21,352 nt of DNA from a virus: IMG/VR virus record IMGVR_UViG_3300046810_000452, positions 1 through 21,352 of that record. The stretch is one strand, 5' to 3'. How positions within the stretch are numbered: the first letter of the stretch is position 1; each line of letters opens with the position of its first letter. The notes beneath the pieces are model-generated. The model had not been told where the DNA came from, made no database searches, and saw only the letters and a program-made list of their open reading frames with translations. Positions 5,485 to 11,837 of the stretch are shown here, piece by piece. Both the position numbers and the translations under genes were made by a program.

Positions 5485-5832
5485 CTATTTCGGCCAGTGT
5501 TCGAGGTGCGACCAGTGGGATCGGTCGTTGAAGGCCTGCTCGAAGAGGCGGCACGTCGCGCCCCAGGCTGCCTGACGCTGCGCCGGCCCCGGGGGCCATT
5601 CGAGGTTGAGGCCCTTGTCTCGCAACGCTTCACCGGTCGCGGCGCCCCAGCTCGCCATGGCCGCCCTGCGCACGTCGGCAGTGCTCTCGGGCACGTGCTG
5701 GACGAACGAAGCCGTGGGGAGATCCACCAACTGGTCGCACTCGTCAAGGATCTCAAGGGCCGTCTGAGCCGGATAGTCCGCGCCCGCGAAGTTCAGGCAG
5801 GCGGCGAGGCCGAGCGCGCACGCAACAGGCAT
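5485..5832 (-). CDS. Small antisense-oriented protein with signal-like N-terminus
   Basis: 115 residues from the ATG at 5832, chosen because AAGGA lies 7 bases upstream; the longer frame from 5889 has no ribosome site. The N-terminus MPVACALGLAACLNFAGA resembles a short signal peptide, though its n-region lacks positive charge. The remainder is mostly acidic and helical (QTALEILDECDQLVD) with Trp-rich ends. Composition looks like a real protein, unlike the plus-strand frames here. It runs against the surrounding rightward early genes and converges on the Cro-like gene, which suggests separate expression, perhaps in the lysogen. No family recognised. Confidence 0.5.
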   Translation of the reverse strand: MPVACALGLAACLNFAGADYPAQTALEILDECDQLVDLPTASFVQHVPESTADVRRAAMASWGAATGEALRDKGLNLEWPPGPAQRQAAWGATCRLFEQAFNDRSHWSHLEHWPK

Positions 5833-5909
5833 GGGGCATTCCTTGGCATCAGAGACATCTGCCAAGTCTGCCACAGCCATTAAAGCCACATTTTGTAGGG
5901 GTAGTAGGG

Positions 5910-6116
5910 ATGCGCGACGCGCCGCTCAGCAATGCTCAGGCCCGGCCATCGCCGAGCCCTTCGAATGTCACGCCGTCGCCCTCGCTGGCGCTTCCGTTCG
6001 CTTTCATCGCCGGCGTTGTGCTGGCGCTTGTCACCTCATTCGCCGTACGTCCGGCTCCTGGCCAGACGTGCAGTGCGTCCGACACAGCCATTCCGAGGTT
6101 GCACCATGCGCATTGA
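5910..6116 (+). CDS. Possible tiny single-pass membrane protein
   Basis: 68 residues: a Pro/Ser-rich N-terminal 25, one strong hydrophobic segment (about 27-46, LALPFAFIAGVVLALVTSFA), then a short polar tail. It overlaps the following gene by 11 bases. The ribosome site is poor (GGG abuts the ATG), so existence rests on the membrane segment and on filling the gap. Function unknown. Confidence 0.4.
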   Translation: MRDAPLSNAQARPSPSPSNVTPSPSLALPFAFIAGVVLALVTSFAVRPAPGQTCSASDTAIPRLHHAH

Positions 6117-6585
6117 TGCACAGTGGATGCAGCGGGGTCTTGACGCCCTGCGCTCAACGCTCGACGTCGACGGCGCTACGAAGCGCCGGATGATCGAGGT
6201 GCTGTTCGACGAGGGATTCTGGGATCGAGAGCGTTTATCCCAGGACGCCGCGATCAGCCGTTTCAACGATTGCCTCAACCCGGGCAAGCCTGCGTACTTC
6301 AAGATTGGCGAGGTCTGGGCGCTGATGCTGCACTTCGAGCGCCACGAGCTGTTCTTCGCGATGGCGCGAGATCTCGGGTTCGAAGTCCGACGCATTCCGA
6401 CCGAGGAGCGTAGGCAGTCGCTGCTCGAGCGCATCGCCACGGCCACAGAGGCGCACGCCGCGATGCTCGCCCAGGCGACGGCAGAGCTCGCCCGTCTCGG
6501 CGCCGACGCGCCACCAGGTCGCGGCATCCCCGGCCAGACCACACGCTTCTCGCTCGGCGACGAGCCCTCGCCGGGAGGCTTCTGA
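6106..6585 (+). CDS. Early regulatory protein, possibly CII-like (Phage_CP76 type)
   Basis: 159 residues, with GAGG 7 bases before the ATG. Residues about 25-95 suggest a helical DNA-binding domain. SRFNDCLNPGKPAYFKIGEV followed by WALMLHFERHELFFAMARDLG resembles the LNP-x-x-P and Glu-helix part of Phage_CP76/CII-like regulators, in which a helix-turn-helix precedes such a segment. A helical stretch (98-132, ERRQSLLERIATATEAHAAM) could oligomerise. The slot after cro and before the replication gene is where lambdoid phages place cII. Similarity is partial, so the function is tentative; it may be an unrelated early protein. Confidence 0.5.
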   Translation: MRIDAQWMQRGLDALRSTLDVDGATKRRMIEVLFDEGFWDRERLSQDAAISRFNDCLNPGKPAYFKIGEVWALMLHFERHELFFAMARDLGFEVRRIPTEERRQSLLERIATATEAHAAMLAQATAELARLGADAPPGRGIPGQTTRFSLGDEPSPGGF

Positions 6586-6616
6586 TGGACCGCGATCGAA
6601 GTGGGGCGACGTAAGG

Positions 6617-7696
6617 ATGGAGCCACTCGTTCCCAACGACGTCGATCTAAGGGGCATGCCCTTCATGCCCCTGGACGTTAACCGACTGCGAGATAGCCAG
6701 TTGTCGATCAGCGCCACCGGCGACGAGTTTCGCGCGGCGGTGTTGCTGTGGTGTGCCTCCTGGAACCAAGTGCCGGCGGCAAGCCTTCCCGACGATGAGC
6801 TATCGCTCGCCGCGTATGCGGGCTACGCGCGTGACGTAAAGGGCTGGCGCAAGGTCCGCAAGGGCGCCCTGCGTGGCTTTGTCATGTGCAGCGATGGCCG
6901 CTGGTACCACCCTGTGGTTGCCGATAAGGCGCTGGAAGCCTGGGCCGAGCGTCAGGAATATCGGGAAGGCAAGGAGAACGAGAAGGATCGAAAGACTCGC
7001 GAGCGCCAGTGGCGAAAGCGAGCCTTCGAAGCACTTCGCGCGATCGGCATCGTGCCCGAGTGGAACGTCAAGACGTCCGTCTTGCGCACGATGGTGCAAG
7101 ACCACGACCTGCCGATCGATATGCGTGACTCATCCGTGACAGGTCACGCACATGTCACTGTGACAGGTCACGGACCTGACACGGCTAAGACAGGGACAGG
7201 GACAGGGACAGGGACAGGTAAAGCTAACTCCATAGGTAACTCCTCTCCAAGCGAGGAGACTGAGGAAGGGGAGGGCGTGCCCCCACTCGCCGTCGATCGC
7301 GACGTGTTGATCGCGATGGCTAAGGCGCTGCGCGATCTGGGCATGAACGACGTCAGTCCGAGCCGCGTGGAGCTCCTGCAGCTGGTGGCGGCTGGCGCCA
7401 CGGTCGAGCAGGCGGTGGACACCGCGCTCGAGCTCCAGCGCCGCCCGAAGGCGAACCGGCAGGTTCCGAAGCTCAACTACCTCGCGGCGACCCTGATGGG
7501 CCGCGCCGCCGACTTCAATCTCTCGCAGGGGAACTTCGATGCAGCAGGCCAAACAGGTCGCGGCGACGCTGGTGGACGTCAAGCACCGAAAAATGAATCA
7601 GTCGCTGCTCGATCAGAACGCAAACGACGGGAGGCAGACGCCCGTGACGAAGAACTCGAGCGGGAAAGGGAATCAGCCGACGCTCACGCCGGCTGA
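6617..7696 (+). CDS. DUF1376-type replication initiation protein
   Basis: 359 residues. The N-terminal about 110 residues follow DUF1376: FMPLDVNRLRDSQLS, an SLPDDELSLAAYAGY motif, and a WHP-like DGRWYHPVVADKALE segment. A charged helix (EYREGKENEKDRKTRERQWRK) and a low-complexity linker (VTGH repeats, then TGTGTGTGTG) lead to a C-terminal helical domain (about 230-300) and a charged tail. Such proteins occupy the lambda O position and are thought to recognise the origin and recruit the helicase loader. The gene itself carries palindromic and tandem repeats in the linker. GTGGGG lies 10 bases before the ATG at 6617; an internal ATG at M14 or M17 is possible. Confidence 0.7.
   Translation: MEPLVPNDVDLRGMPFMPLDVNRLRDSQLSISATGDEFRAAVLLWCASWNQVPAASLPDDELSLAAYAGYARDVKGWRKVRKGALRGFVMCSDGRWYHPVVADKALEAWAERQEYREGKENEKDRKTRERQWRKRAFEALRAIGIVPEWNVKTSVLRTMVQDHDLPIDMRDSSVTGHAHVTVTGHGPDTAKTGTGTGTGTGKANSIGNSSPSEETEEGEGVPPLAVDRDVLIAMAKALRDLGMNDVSPSRVELLQLVAAGATVEQAVDTALELQRRPKANRQVPKLNYLAATLMGRAADFNLSQGNFDAAGQTGRGDAGGRQAPKNESVAARSERKRREADARDEELERERESADAHAG
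7124..7172. repeat. Cluster of GTGAC/GTCAC palindromes inside the replication gene (candidate origin)
   Basis: Two copies of the 13-mer GTGACAGGTCACG (7136-7148 and 7160-7172) start 24 bp apart, with GTCACTGTGAC (7154-7164) between them and an extra CGTGAC at 7124-7129. Each 13-mer is itself an inverted repeat. Lambda-type phages carry iterons inside the initiator gene, so this may be the origin. The arms also equal the operator half-sites but in the opposite orientation. Confidence 0.45.
7189..7218 (+). repeat. Five perfect tandem GACAGG hexamers
   Basis: GACAGG repeats five times without change, encoding a Thr-Gly linker within the DUF1376 protein. It lies 16 bp after the palindrome cluster. 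Whole-codon units keep the frame if copies are gained or lost by slippage. Confidence 0.95.
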
Positions 7697-8309
7697 GCGA
7701 CGGATCCTGCGTCACCTGTGGTCGAAGATGACGGGCATCTACGGATACCGGTGGGCGAGTGCGTTCGGAGATTCCCCGGAGCGCGACGACGCGGACAAGG
7801 CGTCGGGCAACGTAGGGCTGACAGACGCAGGCATCGTGTGGGCCGAAGGCCTCACTGGTCTCTCACCGCAGTCGATCGCCGCTGGCGTGCGGCGCGCAGT
7901 GTTCAGCGCGAACGGTTTTCCTCCGACGCTGCCCGAGTTCCGCGCCATGTGTCTTGGCGTGCCCCCGCTGGCGCGCGTGCAGCTGCTGCTCGGACGCCAG
8001 GACCAGGCCGACGATCCGTGGCTGCAGGGTTTCATTCGCCTGGTGCTTAGGAACATCGATACCTGGCGACTCGACCACGACGACCCGAAGTCATTTACCT
8101 TCGCGGTACGCGATGCATACGGGCTGGCGCGCGAACACATCATGTCGGGCGGTGACGTGCCACCTGCGCCAGCTGGATACCTCGCAGGGCCGTCGAAGAA
8201 GCGTGAGAAGCCGGTGCCCGCACCCGACCACGTCGTGGAGGCGCATATGTCCCAGATTCGCGAGCTCCTGTACCGATCACGTGACGAGGAGGCTGGTCAT
8301 GGCGGCTGA
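7539..8309 (+). CDS. Lambda P-like replication protein (helicase loader)
   Basis: 256 residues from the ATG at 7539. Residues about 55-140 match the replication P pattern: LWSKMTGIYGYRWASAFGD, WAEGLTGLSPQSIAAGVRRAV, then NGFPPTLPEFRAMCLGVPP. Lambda P binds host DnaB and delivers it to the origin through O; this protein likely does the same with the upstream DUF1376 protein. AGGGGAA precedes the ATG by about 6 bases, giving an unusual 158-base overlap with the upstream gene in another frame. A GTG at 7644 with GGGAGG upstream would cut the overlap to 53 bases and lose only a low-complexity N-terminus. Confidence 0.75.
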   Translation: MQQAKQVAATLVDVKHRKMNQSLLDQNANDGRQTPVTKNSSGKGNQPTLTPAERRILRHLWSKMTGIYGYRWASAFGDSPERDDADKASGNVGLTDAGIVWAEGLTGLSPQSIAAGVRRAVFSANGFPPTLPEFRAMCLGVPPLARVQLLLGRQDQADDPWLQGFIRLVLRNIDTWRLDHDDPKSFTFAVRDAYGLAREHIMSGGDVPPAPAGYLAGPSKKREKPVPAPDHVVEAHMSQIRELLYRSRDEEAGHGG

Positions 8310-8796
8310 CAGATTCGACGATCTGCTCCTGGCCGCGCTGGCAAGGGAGTCAAAGCCCGCGAACAGCGACACGCTGCTGGACCTCGCGATGGGTATGGCG
8401 CTGTCCATTGGTTGGACATCATCACAGACAGCTGCGCTCACCCGCCGCATCGTCGCTGCGCGCCTGCAGCTGCTCGAAAAGGCTGGTCTCGTCCGAAAGG
8501 CCGGTACCGACTATGACGGCCGCGCACGGCGCACGACGCCGGCCTATCAGGTGACCGAGGCTGGCTCCTACAAGACACCACCACCACCGCCGCCGGCCGA
8601 GATCCCAGACATGCGGGTGGCCACTGGCCGCGCGCGCGACGAGCTCGGCAGCATGTCACGCGACCAGGTGGCAACCTTGCTCGACGGGCAGGACCTGCTT
8701 ATCGAGTGCGTGAGCCGGTTCCTGCAGGATCTCTCGACCACTCGCGAGAAGGTACGGCTGCGCCTCGCCGCCGCGGGTCTAGGCGAACACGGGTGA
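8299..8796 (+). CDS. Hypothetical early protein, winged-helix-like
   Basis: 165 residues, with GAGGAGG 7 bases before an ATG that overlaps the P-like gene by 11 bases. Residues about 20-95 have a helical pattern ending in LEKAGLVRKAGTDYDGRARR, then a TPAYQVTEAG strand, the shape of a winged-helix DNA-binding domain. A run of six prolines (about 94-99) separates it from a helical C-terminal part (REKVRLRLAAAGLG). It could be a regulator or replication accessory protein; no family is recognised with confidence. Confidence 0.6.
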   Translation: MAADRFDDLLLAALARESKPANSDTLLDLAMGMALSIGWTSSQTAALTRRIVAARLQLLEKAGLVRKAGTDYDGRARRTTPAYQVTEAGSYKTPPPPPPAEIPDMRVATGRARDELGSMSRDQVATLLDGQDLLIECVSRFLQDLSTTREKVRLRLAAAGLGEHG

Positions 8797-9212
8797 GCAA
8801 CGGTCTTCGCTTTACCAGCATGGACGTGTTGCCACTGGCCTTGCGCGCTCGCATCGAGGCCCAGGTGGGGAAGGCAAAGGCAGCGGAGGCGCCAGCGCCA
8901 ACCGAGCCGCAGCGCAAGTACAAGAACAAGCCCACGACCGTCGACAGCATCCGTTTCGATAGCAAGAAAGAGGCTCGGTACTACGAGCAGCTCAAGCTGC
9001 GCCAGGCTGCAGGCGAGGTTTGGTACTTCCTCCGCCAGGTGCCGATATATCTGCCGGGCGGCACACGCTACGTCATCGACTTCCTCGTGTTCTTCAAGGA
9101 TCCCAACCGCCTCGCCGAGTACGTCGACGTGAAGGGCAGGGAGACGCAGGTCTTCCGCCTCAAGAAGCGCGAGGTCGAACACCACTACCCGATCCGGATC
9201 ACGCTTGCCTGA
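8793..9212 (+). CDS. DUF1064 family, PD-(D/E)xK nuclease-like protein
   Basis: 139 residues from a GTG at 8793 forming a GTGA overlap with the previous stop. The DUF1064 core is clear: YKNKPTTVDSIRFDSKKEARYYEQL, a YVIDFLVFF strand and YVDVKG. The residues E60, D96 and D112-x-K114 form the expected metal-dependent nuclease set. The family is proposed to act as phage recombination or Holliday-junction-type nucleases, unproven for most members. It sits after the replication genes, where lambdoid NinR-type recombination functions occur. The first about 40 residues are an Ala/Glu-rich extension, so an internal ATG at 8820 is possible. Confidence 0.8.
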   Translation: MSNGLRFTSMDVLPLALRARIEAQVGKAKAAEAPAPTEPQRKYKNKPTTVDSIRFDSKKEARYYEQLKLRQAAGEVWYFLRQVPIYLPGGTRYVIDFLVFFKDPNRLAEYVDVKGRETQVFRLKKREVEHHYPIRITLA

Positions 9213-9739
9213 TGACCACCCGCAATTCCCGAGGCCCGCGACGCGCCCTCGAAACGTCCATGCTCGACGGCCGCGGCGCGATCGAACGTCTTTCCCGCCT
9301 CGCCGGAGGAAGCACCTTCCGCGAGCCAGCGCTGGGCCGCGGGTCACGCAGCCTGTCTGTCGGCGCCGAGGATCTGTCGTACGCGCTCAGGTACATCACT
9401 GACCCGTTGATGCAGTGCCTGGCGCTGGCACTCTCGTGCCAGACGGCTGCCGAATGGCCGAAGATCCAGGAGCTGGCCGCGCCAATGATCCTGGTCGATC
9501 TGCGTAACAACCCGACGATGCGTGGCCTGGTCGAAGACCACCGGAAGTACCGCGTGAGGCTCGTGCTGCACGATGTGTTTCACGACATGGCGCTCGTCCG
9601 ACCATCGCGCCCTTGGAGGGAAGCCGCTTCCGGCGTGCGCATGAACGAGAGCGCCTACCGTGCCCTCTATGAGTGGATCGCTGGGTTCCTGGAAACACAG
9701 GCGGGCGAGGGCGCCATGCAGGCAATCAAGGCGCTATAG
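9212..9739 (+). CDS. Candidate late regulator (Q-like by position)
   Basis: 175 residues; its ATG overlaps the previous stop by one base (TGATG). The N-terminal 40 residues are basic. The middle has a helical domain (SYALRYITDPLMQCLALAL) and a segment LRNNPTMRGLVEDHRKYRVR that could bind nucleic acid. The end, MNESAYRALYEWIAGFLE, resembles the C-terminal part of some phage antitermination Q proteins. It is the last early gene, directly before a promoter followed at once by a terminator, exactly where Q acts in lambda. No zinc knuckle is present. Call rests mainly on context. Confidence 0.4.
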   Translation: MTTRNSRGPRRALETSMLDGRGAIERLSRLAGGSTFREPALGRGSRSLSVGAEDLSYALRYITDPLMQCLALALSCQTAAEWPKIQELAAPMILVDLRNNPTMRGLVEDHRKYRVRLVLHDVFHDMALVRPSRPWREAASGVRMNESAYRALYEWIAGFLETQAGEGAMQAIKAL

Positions 9740-9749
9740 CCAGTCTTCA

Positions 9750-9840
9750 CGCACATCGATACGCACACGACGCGCACATGATCCGCACATCACGCGCACA
9801 CGTATCGAAGTGCGCGCACATGTTGACACCGGCGTGCACA
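9750..9840 (+). repeat. Helically phased CGCACA repeats upstream of and into the late promoter
   Basis: CGCACA occurs at 9750, 9762, 9773, 9784, 9795 and 9815, with TGCACA at 9835. Spacings are 12, 11, 11, 11, 20 and 20 bp, close to one or two DNA turns, so all would face one side of the helix. An inverted pair CGATACG (9757-9763) and CGTATCG (9801-9807) is embedded. This suggests a binding array for a regulator or a bent region. Confidence 0.7.
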
Positions 9841-9851
9841 CGCCCTACAAA
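9823..9851 (+). promoter_or_regulatory. Late promoter (pR'-like)
   Basis: -35 TTGACA (perfect), a 17-bp spacer, and -10 TACAAA (9846-9851), giving a start near 9858. It is the best sigma-70 promoter seen in the window, and it drives toward the lysis and head genes. Confidence 0.75.
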
Positions 9852-9881
9852 TCACCACAACCACGAATCCCTCCGAGATTC

Positions 9882-9915
9882 AAAGCCCCGACGCGATGTG
9901 CGCCGGGGCTTTTTC
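9882..9915 (+). terminator. Intrinsic terminator just after the late promoter (tR'-like)
   Basis: Stem AAAGCCCCG / CGGGGCTTT (9882-9890 with 9904-9912), a 13-base inner region that can pair further, then a T-rich tail TTTTTCGTTT. It lies about 25 bp after the predicted start, so late genes need read-through, as with Q antitermination. Confidence 0.85.
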
Positions 9916-10099
9916 GTTTCCGCATTGCGGCCGGCAGAACGCGCCAACCATGCAGCGTCGTGAGACGCAGCGGCGCTGTGACTTACAAAAGACGTTACCC
10001 CCTAGATCGATAAGCCGGCCCACCTCCCCGGGCCGGACGTCGCGCGTCCGCCGCATCCTTTTCAAGGCATGAGCCTTTCTCGCCACCAAGGAAAAGCCC
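9916..10099 (+). other. Non-coding late leader with successive hairpins
   Basis: No convincing gene. It holds CCGGCCC/GGGCCGG (10015-10021 with 10030-10036), GGACG/CGTCC (10035-10039 with 10045-10049) and AAGGC/GCCTT (10064-10068 with 10073-10077). None has a T run, so they are more likely RNA structure than terminators. AAGGAAA near the end is the ribosome site of the next gene. Confidence 0.4.
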
Positions 10100-10468
10100 A
10101 TGTCCGAAGATTCACCCAACACCCAGCTCGGGGCTCTCCAGCGTTTCGGTGAGGCTGCCGCCGTACGCCTGGCGTGGATCGTTGCGAAGGTACTCGTCAC
10201 AGCGACAGTCACCGGATCGATCGCGCTGGCCACGGGTTACATACGAGACATGCGCGATGACATCAAGGTCGCAAGGCACAGCACCGAGCAGCTGACGCTC
10301 GATCAGCACGACACCACGATCCAGGTGGCTAACCTGCAGAAGGTGAGTGACGCCACCGTGGTGGCGCTGCAGCAGATCGACGGGCGGGTGCGGCAGACCG
10401 AGTTCGACGTCGGCTACCTGAAGCAAGCTGCTACGCAGGAAGTTCAGCGATCGAGGCCCGTCCGGTGA
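10100..10468 (+). CDS. Membrane-anchored coiled-coil protein of the lysis region (inner-spanin-like or holin accessory)
   Basis: 122 residues with AAGGAAA before the ATG. One membrane segment (about 24-47, AWIVAKVLVTATVTGSIALATG) is followed by about 70 residues of charged helix with heptad character (DDIKVARHSTEQLTLDQHDT onward). This is the build of an inner-membrane spanin, and the next gene, overlapping by 4 bases, encodes a lipoprotein. However, a second, canonical Rz/Rz1 pair follows at 11436. It may thus be a duplicate spanin, an anti-holin or a structural membrane protein. First gene after the late promoter. Confidence 0.6.
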   Translation: MSEDSPNTQLGALQRFGEAAAVRLAWIVAKVLVTATVTGSIALATGYIRDMRDDIKVARHSTEQLTLDQHDTTIQVANLQKVSDATVVALQQIDGRVRQTEFDVGYLKQAATQEVQRSRPVR

Positions 10469-10716
10469 ATCGTCGCCTAGCTGCCGTCCTATTCCTCGCC
10501 CTGGTGACCGCATGCGCCGCCAAGCCGAAAGCGATGCCGCCACCAAAGCCTTCGCCGAGTTCGACCGTCCGCGTTGAGTTGCCAGTGCCGGTATGCCCAG
10601 CGCCCGTCGTGACAAAGGTGAACACGTCAACGCGCAGGAACGCTGCCGATTGGAAGGCCTACGCATTGAAGCTCGAGCAGCTGCTCGGCATTGACCACGA
10701 CGGTGACACTCCATGA
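10465..10716 (+). CDS. Proline-rich small lipoprotein (outer-spanin-like)
   Basis: 83 residues from a GTG in a GTGA overlap. A lipoprotein signal peptide (MNRRLAAVLFLALVTAC) has a VTAC lipobox, so C17 would be lipidated after cleavage by signal peptidase II. The mature part begins AKPKAMPPPKPSPSS and stays Pro-rich (ELPVPVCPAPVV) before a short helix (DWKAYALKLEQLLG). Proline-rich short lipoproteins are typical of Rz1-like outer spanins. It overlaps the holin gene by 4 bases. Role is inferred from build and place. Confidence 0.65.
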   Translation: MNRRLAAVLFLALVTACAAKPKAMPPPKPSPSSTVRVELPVPVCPAPVVTKVNTSTRRNAADWKAYALKLEQLLGIDHDGDTP

Positions 10717-10946
10717 TCAAGCTTGTCGATAACTGGCGCAGTGCCTGGAAGTGGGCGTCTGTGCAGCTGAGCGCCGTATCCACGACCACGCACACGTTGC
10801 TGGCGTGCGTCGTCGGCGGAATGAAGCTGGCACTGCCCCTGGTCGGCATTGTGCCGCTCCGGTGGGTGTTCATCGCCGGCGCCGTTGTCTCGGTGGCCAC
10901 CTTCATTGGCCGCCTGGTCACCAAGAGGCCCAAGGCCGATGGCTAA
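10713..10946 (+). CDS. Holin, two membrane segments
   Basis: 77 residues, ATG in an ATGA overlap with the lipoprotein gene. The N-terminal amphipathic Trp-rich stretch (MIKLVDNWRSAWKWASVQ) is followed by two membrane segments (about 27-46 and 50-68) and a basic tail (RLVTKRPKADG), as in small class II holins. It lies directly before the endolysin, which it overlaps by 8 bases. With a SAR endolysin it would act as a pinholin-type trigger that depolarises the membrane. Confidence 0.75.
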   Translation: MIKLVDNWRSAWKWASVQLSAVSTTTHTLLACVVGGMKLALPLVGIVPLRWVFIAGAVVSVATFIGRLVTKRPKADG

Positions 10947-11439
10947 GCTCGGCAAGACAACTTTCACGGCAGCCAGCGCGGCTCTGGTCATGGCCATCGT
11001 CGCAGCACTTCCTGCGCACGAAGGTCGGAAGTACGTGCCGTACTGGGACAAGTTGGGTCGTGTGTGGACTGTCTGCGCCGGCGTCACTGGCCCCGACGTC
11101 ATCCCAGGAAAGACGTACACGTCCTCCGAGTGCGACAGCCTCGAGGCGGCCTACGTCACGAAGATGCTCGGGCACATGGGCGGGTGTGTGCACACCGAGC
11201 TCGAGTTCCACGAGATCAGGGCGTGGGGCGACTTCGCCTACAACGTCGGCACCGCAAACTTCTGCAATTCAACGGCCGCTCGCCTGCTCAACGCGGGCGA
11301 GAACAAACGCGCTTGCGCCCAGATCCCGAGCTGGGTGTACGCGGGAGGCAAGGACTGCCGCATTGCTTCGAACGACTGCGCGGGCATTCCCGATCGCCGG
11401 GAGTGGGAGTACTCGCTTTGCACGGGAGATCAGTCATGA
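10939..11439 (+). CDS. SAR endolysin, glycoside hydrolase 24 (lysozyme type)
   Basis: 166 residues from the ATG at 10939; the longer frame upstream lies over the holin. The N-terminal segment TTFTAASAALVMAIVAALPA (8-27) is weakly hydrophobic and Ala-rich, as in signal-arrest-release anchors. The catalytic set starts with E28 (HEGRKY) and D37 (PYWDKLG), then T44 in VWTVCAG. The D-to-T gap is six residues rather than the usual five. Eight cysteines suggest disulfides that form or swap in the periplasm. It cuts peptidoglycan. It overlaps Rz by 4 bases. Confidence 0.85.
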   Translation: MAKLGKTTFTAASAALVMAIVAALPAHEGRKYVPYWDKLGRVWTVCAGVTGPDVIPGKTYTSSECDSLEAAYVTKMLGHMGGCVHTELEFHEIRAWGDFAYNVGTANFCNSTAARLLNAGENKRACAQIPSWVYAGGKDCRIASNDCAGIPDRREWEYSLCTGDQS

Positions 11440-11837
11440 AGCCCGCCACGATCTTGGCCGTAGTCCTCGTGGTGTTTGCGCTGGGCATCTTCATCGGTTG
11501 GCGCGCCGGCGGTTCCAGCAGCGCGAAGGCGGAAGCGACCGCGGCGGATGCGCGTACCGATGCGATCACGGCCGGCGTGAGCAAGGGGCTGGCCCGGCGC
11601 CAGGCAGACCTGACCGCACAGCAGGGACAGACGCTGGCCCTGCAGAAAGACCAGGCCGGCACGCACGCCGCCATGGCCGACATCCATCTGGAGATCTCCA
11701 ATGCTCGCTTCGATCTGCCGGCGAATGCTGGCGTCTGTCCTGACCCTGTTGGCAGCGACGACTTTGTCCGCCTGTACAACGGGGCCGCGACGGCTCATCG
11801 AACTACCGGTGATTCCGCCAGCGCCAGCTCCCGCTGA
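11436..11837 (+). CDS. Rz: Inner-membrane spanin, Rz-like
   Basis: 133 residues, ATG in an ATGA overlap with the endolysin. A membrane segment at about 4-22 (ATILAVVLVVFALGIFIGW) is followed by a helical periplasmic domain rich in Ala, Gln, Arg and Asp (ADLTAQQGQTLALQKDQAG). The next gene is nested in the +1 frame and encodes an Rz1-like lipoprotein, the classic arrangement. The pair spans the periplasm and fuses the two membranes in the last step of lysis. Confidence 0.8.
   Translation: MKPATILAVVLVVFALGIFIGWRAGGSSSAKAEATAADARTDAITAGVSKGLARRQADLTAQQGQTLALQKDQAGTHAAMADIHLEISNARFDLPANAGVCPDPVGSDDFVRLYNGAATAHRTTGDSASASSR

Noticed and set aside
5257-5883. 208-residue plus-strand frame
   Set aside because: Overlaps the Cro-like gene and opposes the better minus-strand frame; biased composition typical of GC-rich shadows.
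6584-6613. Nine-residue frame MDRDRSGAT between two early genes
   Set aside because: Too short to support; it could only be a leader for coupling, with no further signal.
9750-9840. CRISPR array
   Set aside because: The repeat unit is only 6 bp and spacings are 11-20 bp, far too short for CRISPR repeats and spacers.
10069-10110. Small frame starting at the ATG at 10069
   Set aside because: It lies in a hairpin, has no ribosome site and overlaps the well-supported start at 10100.
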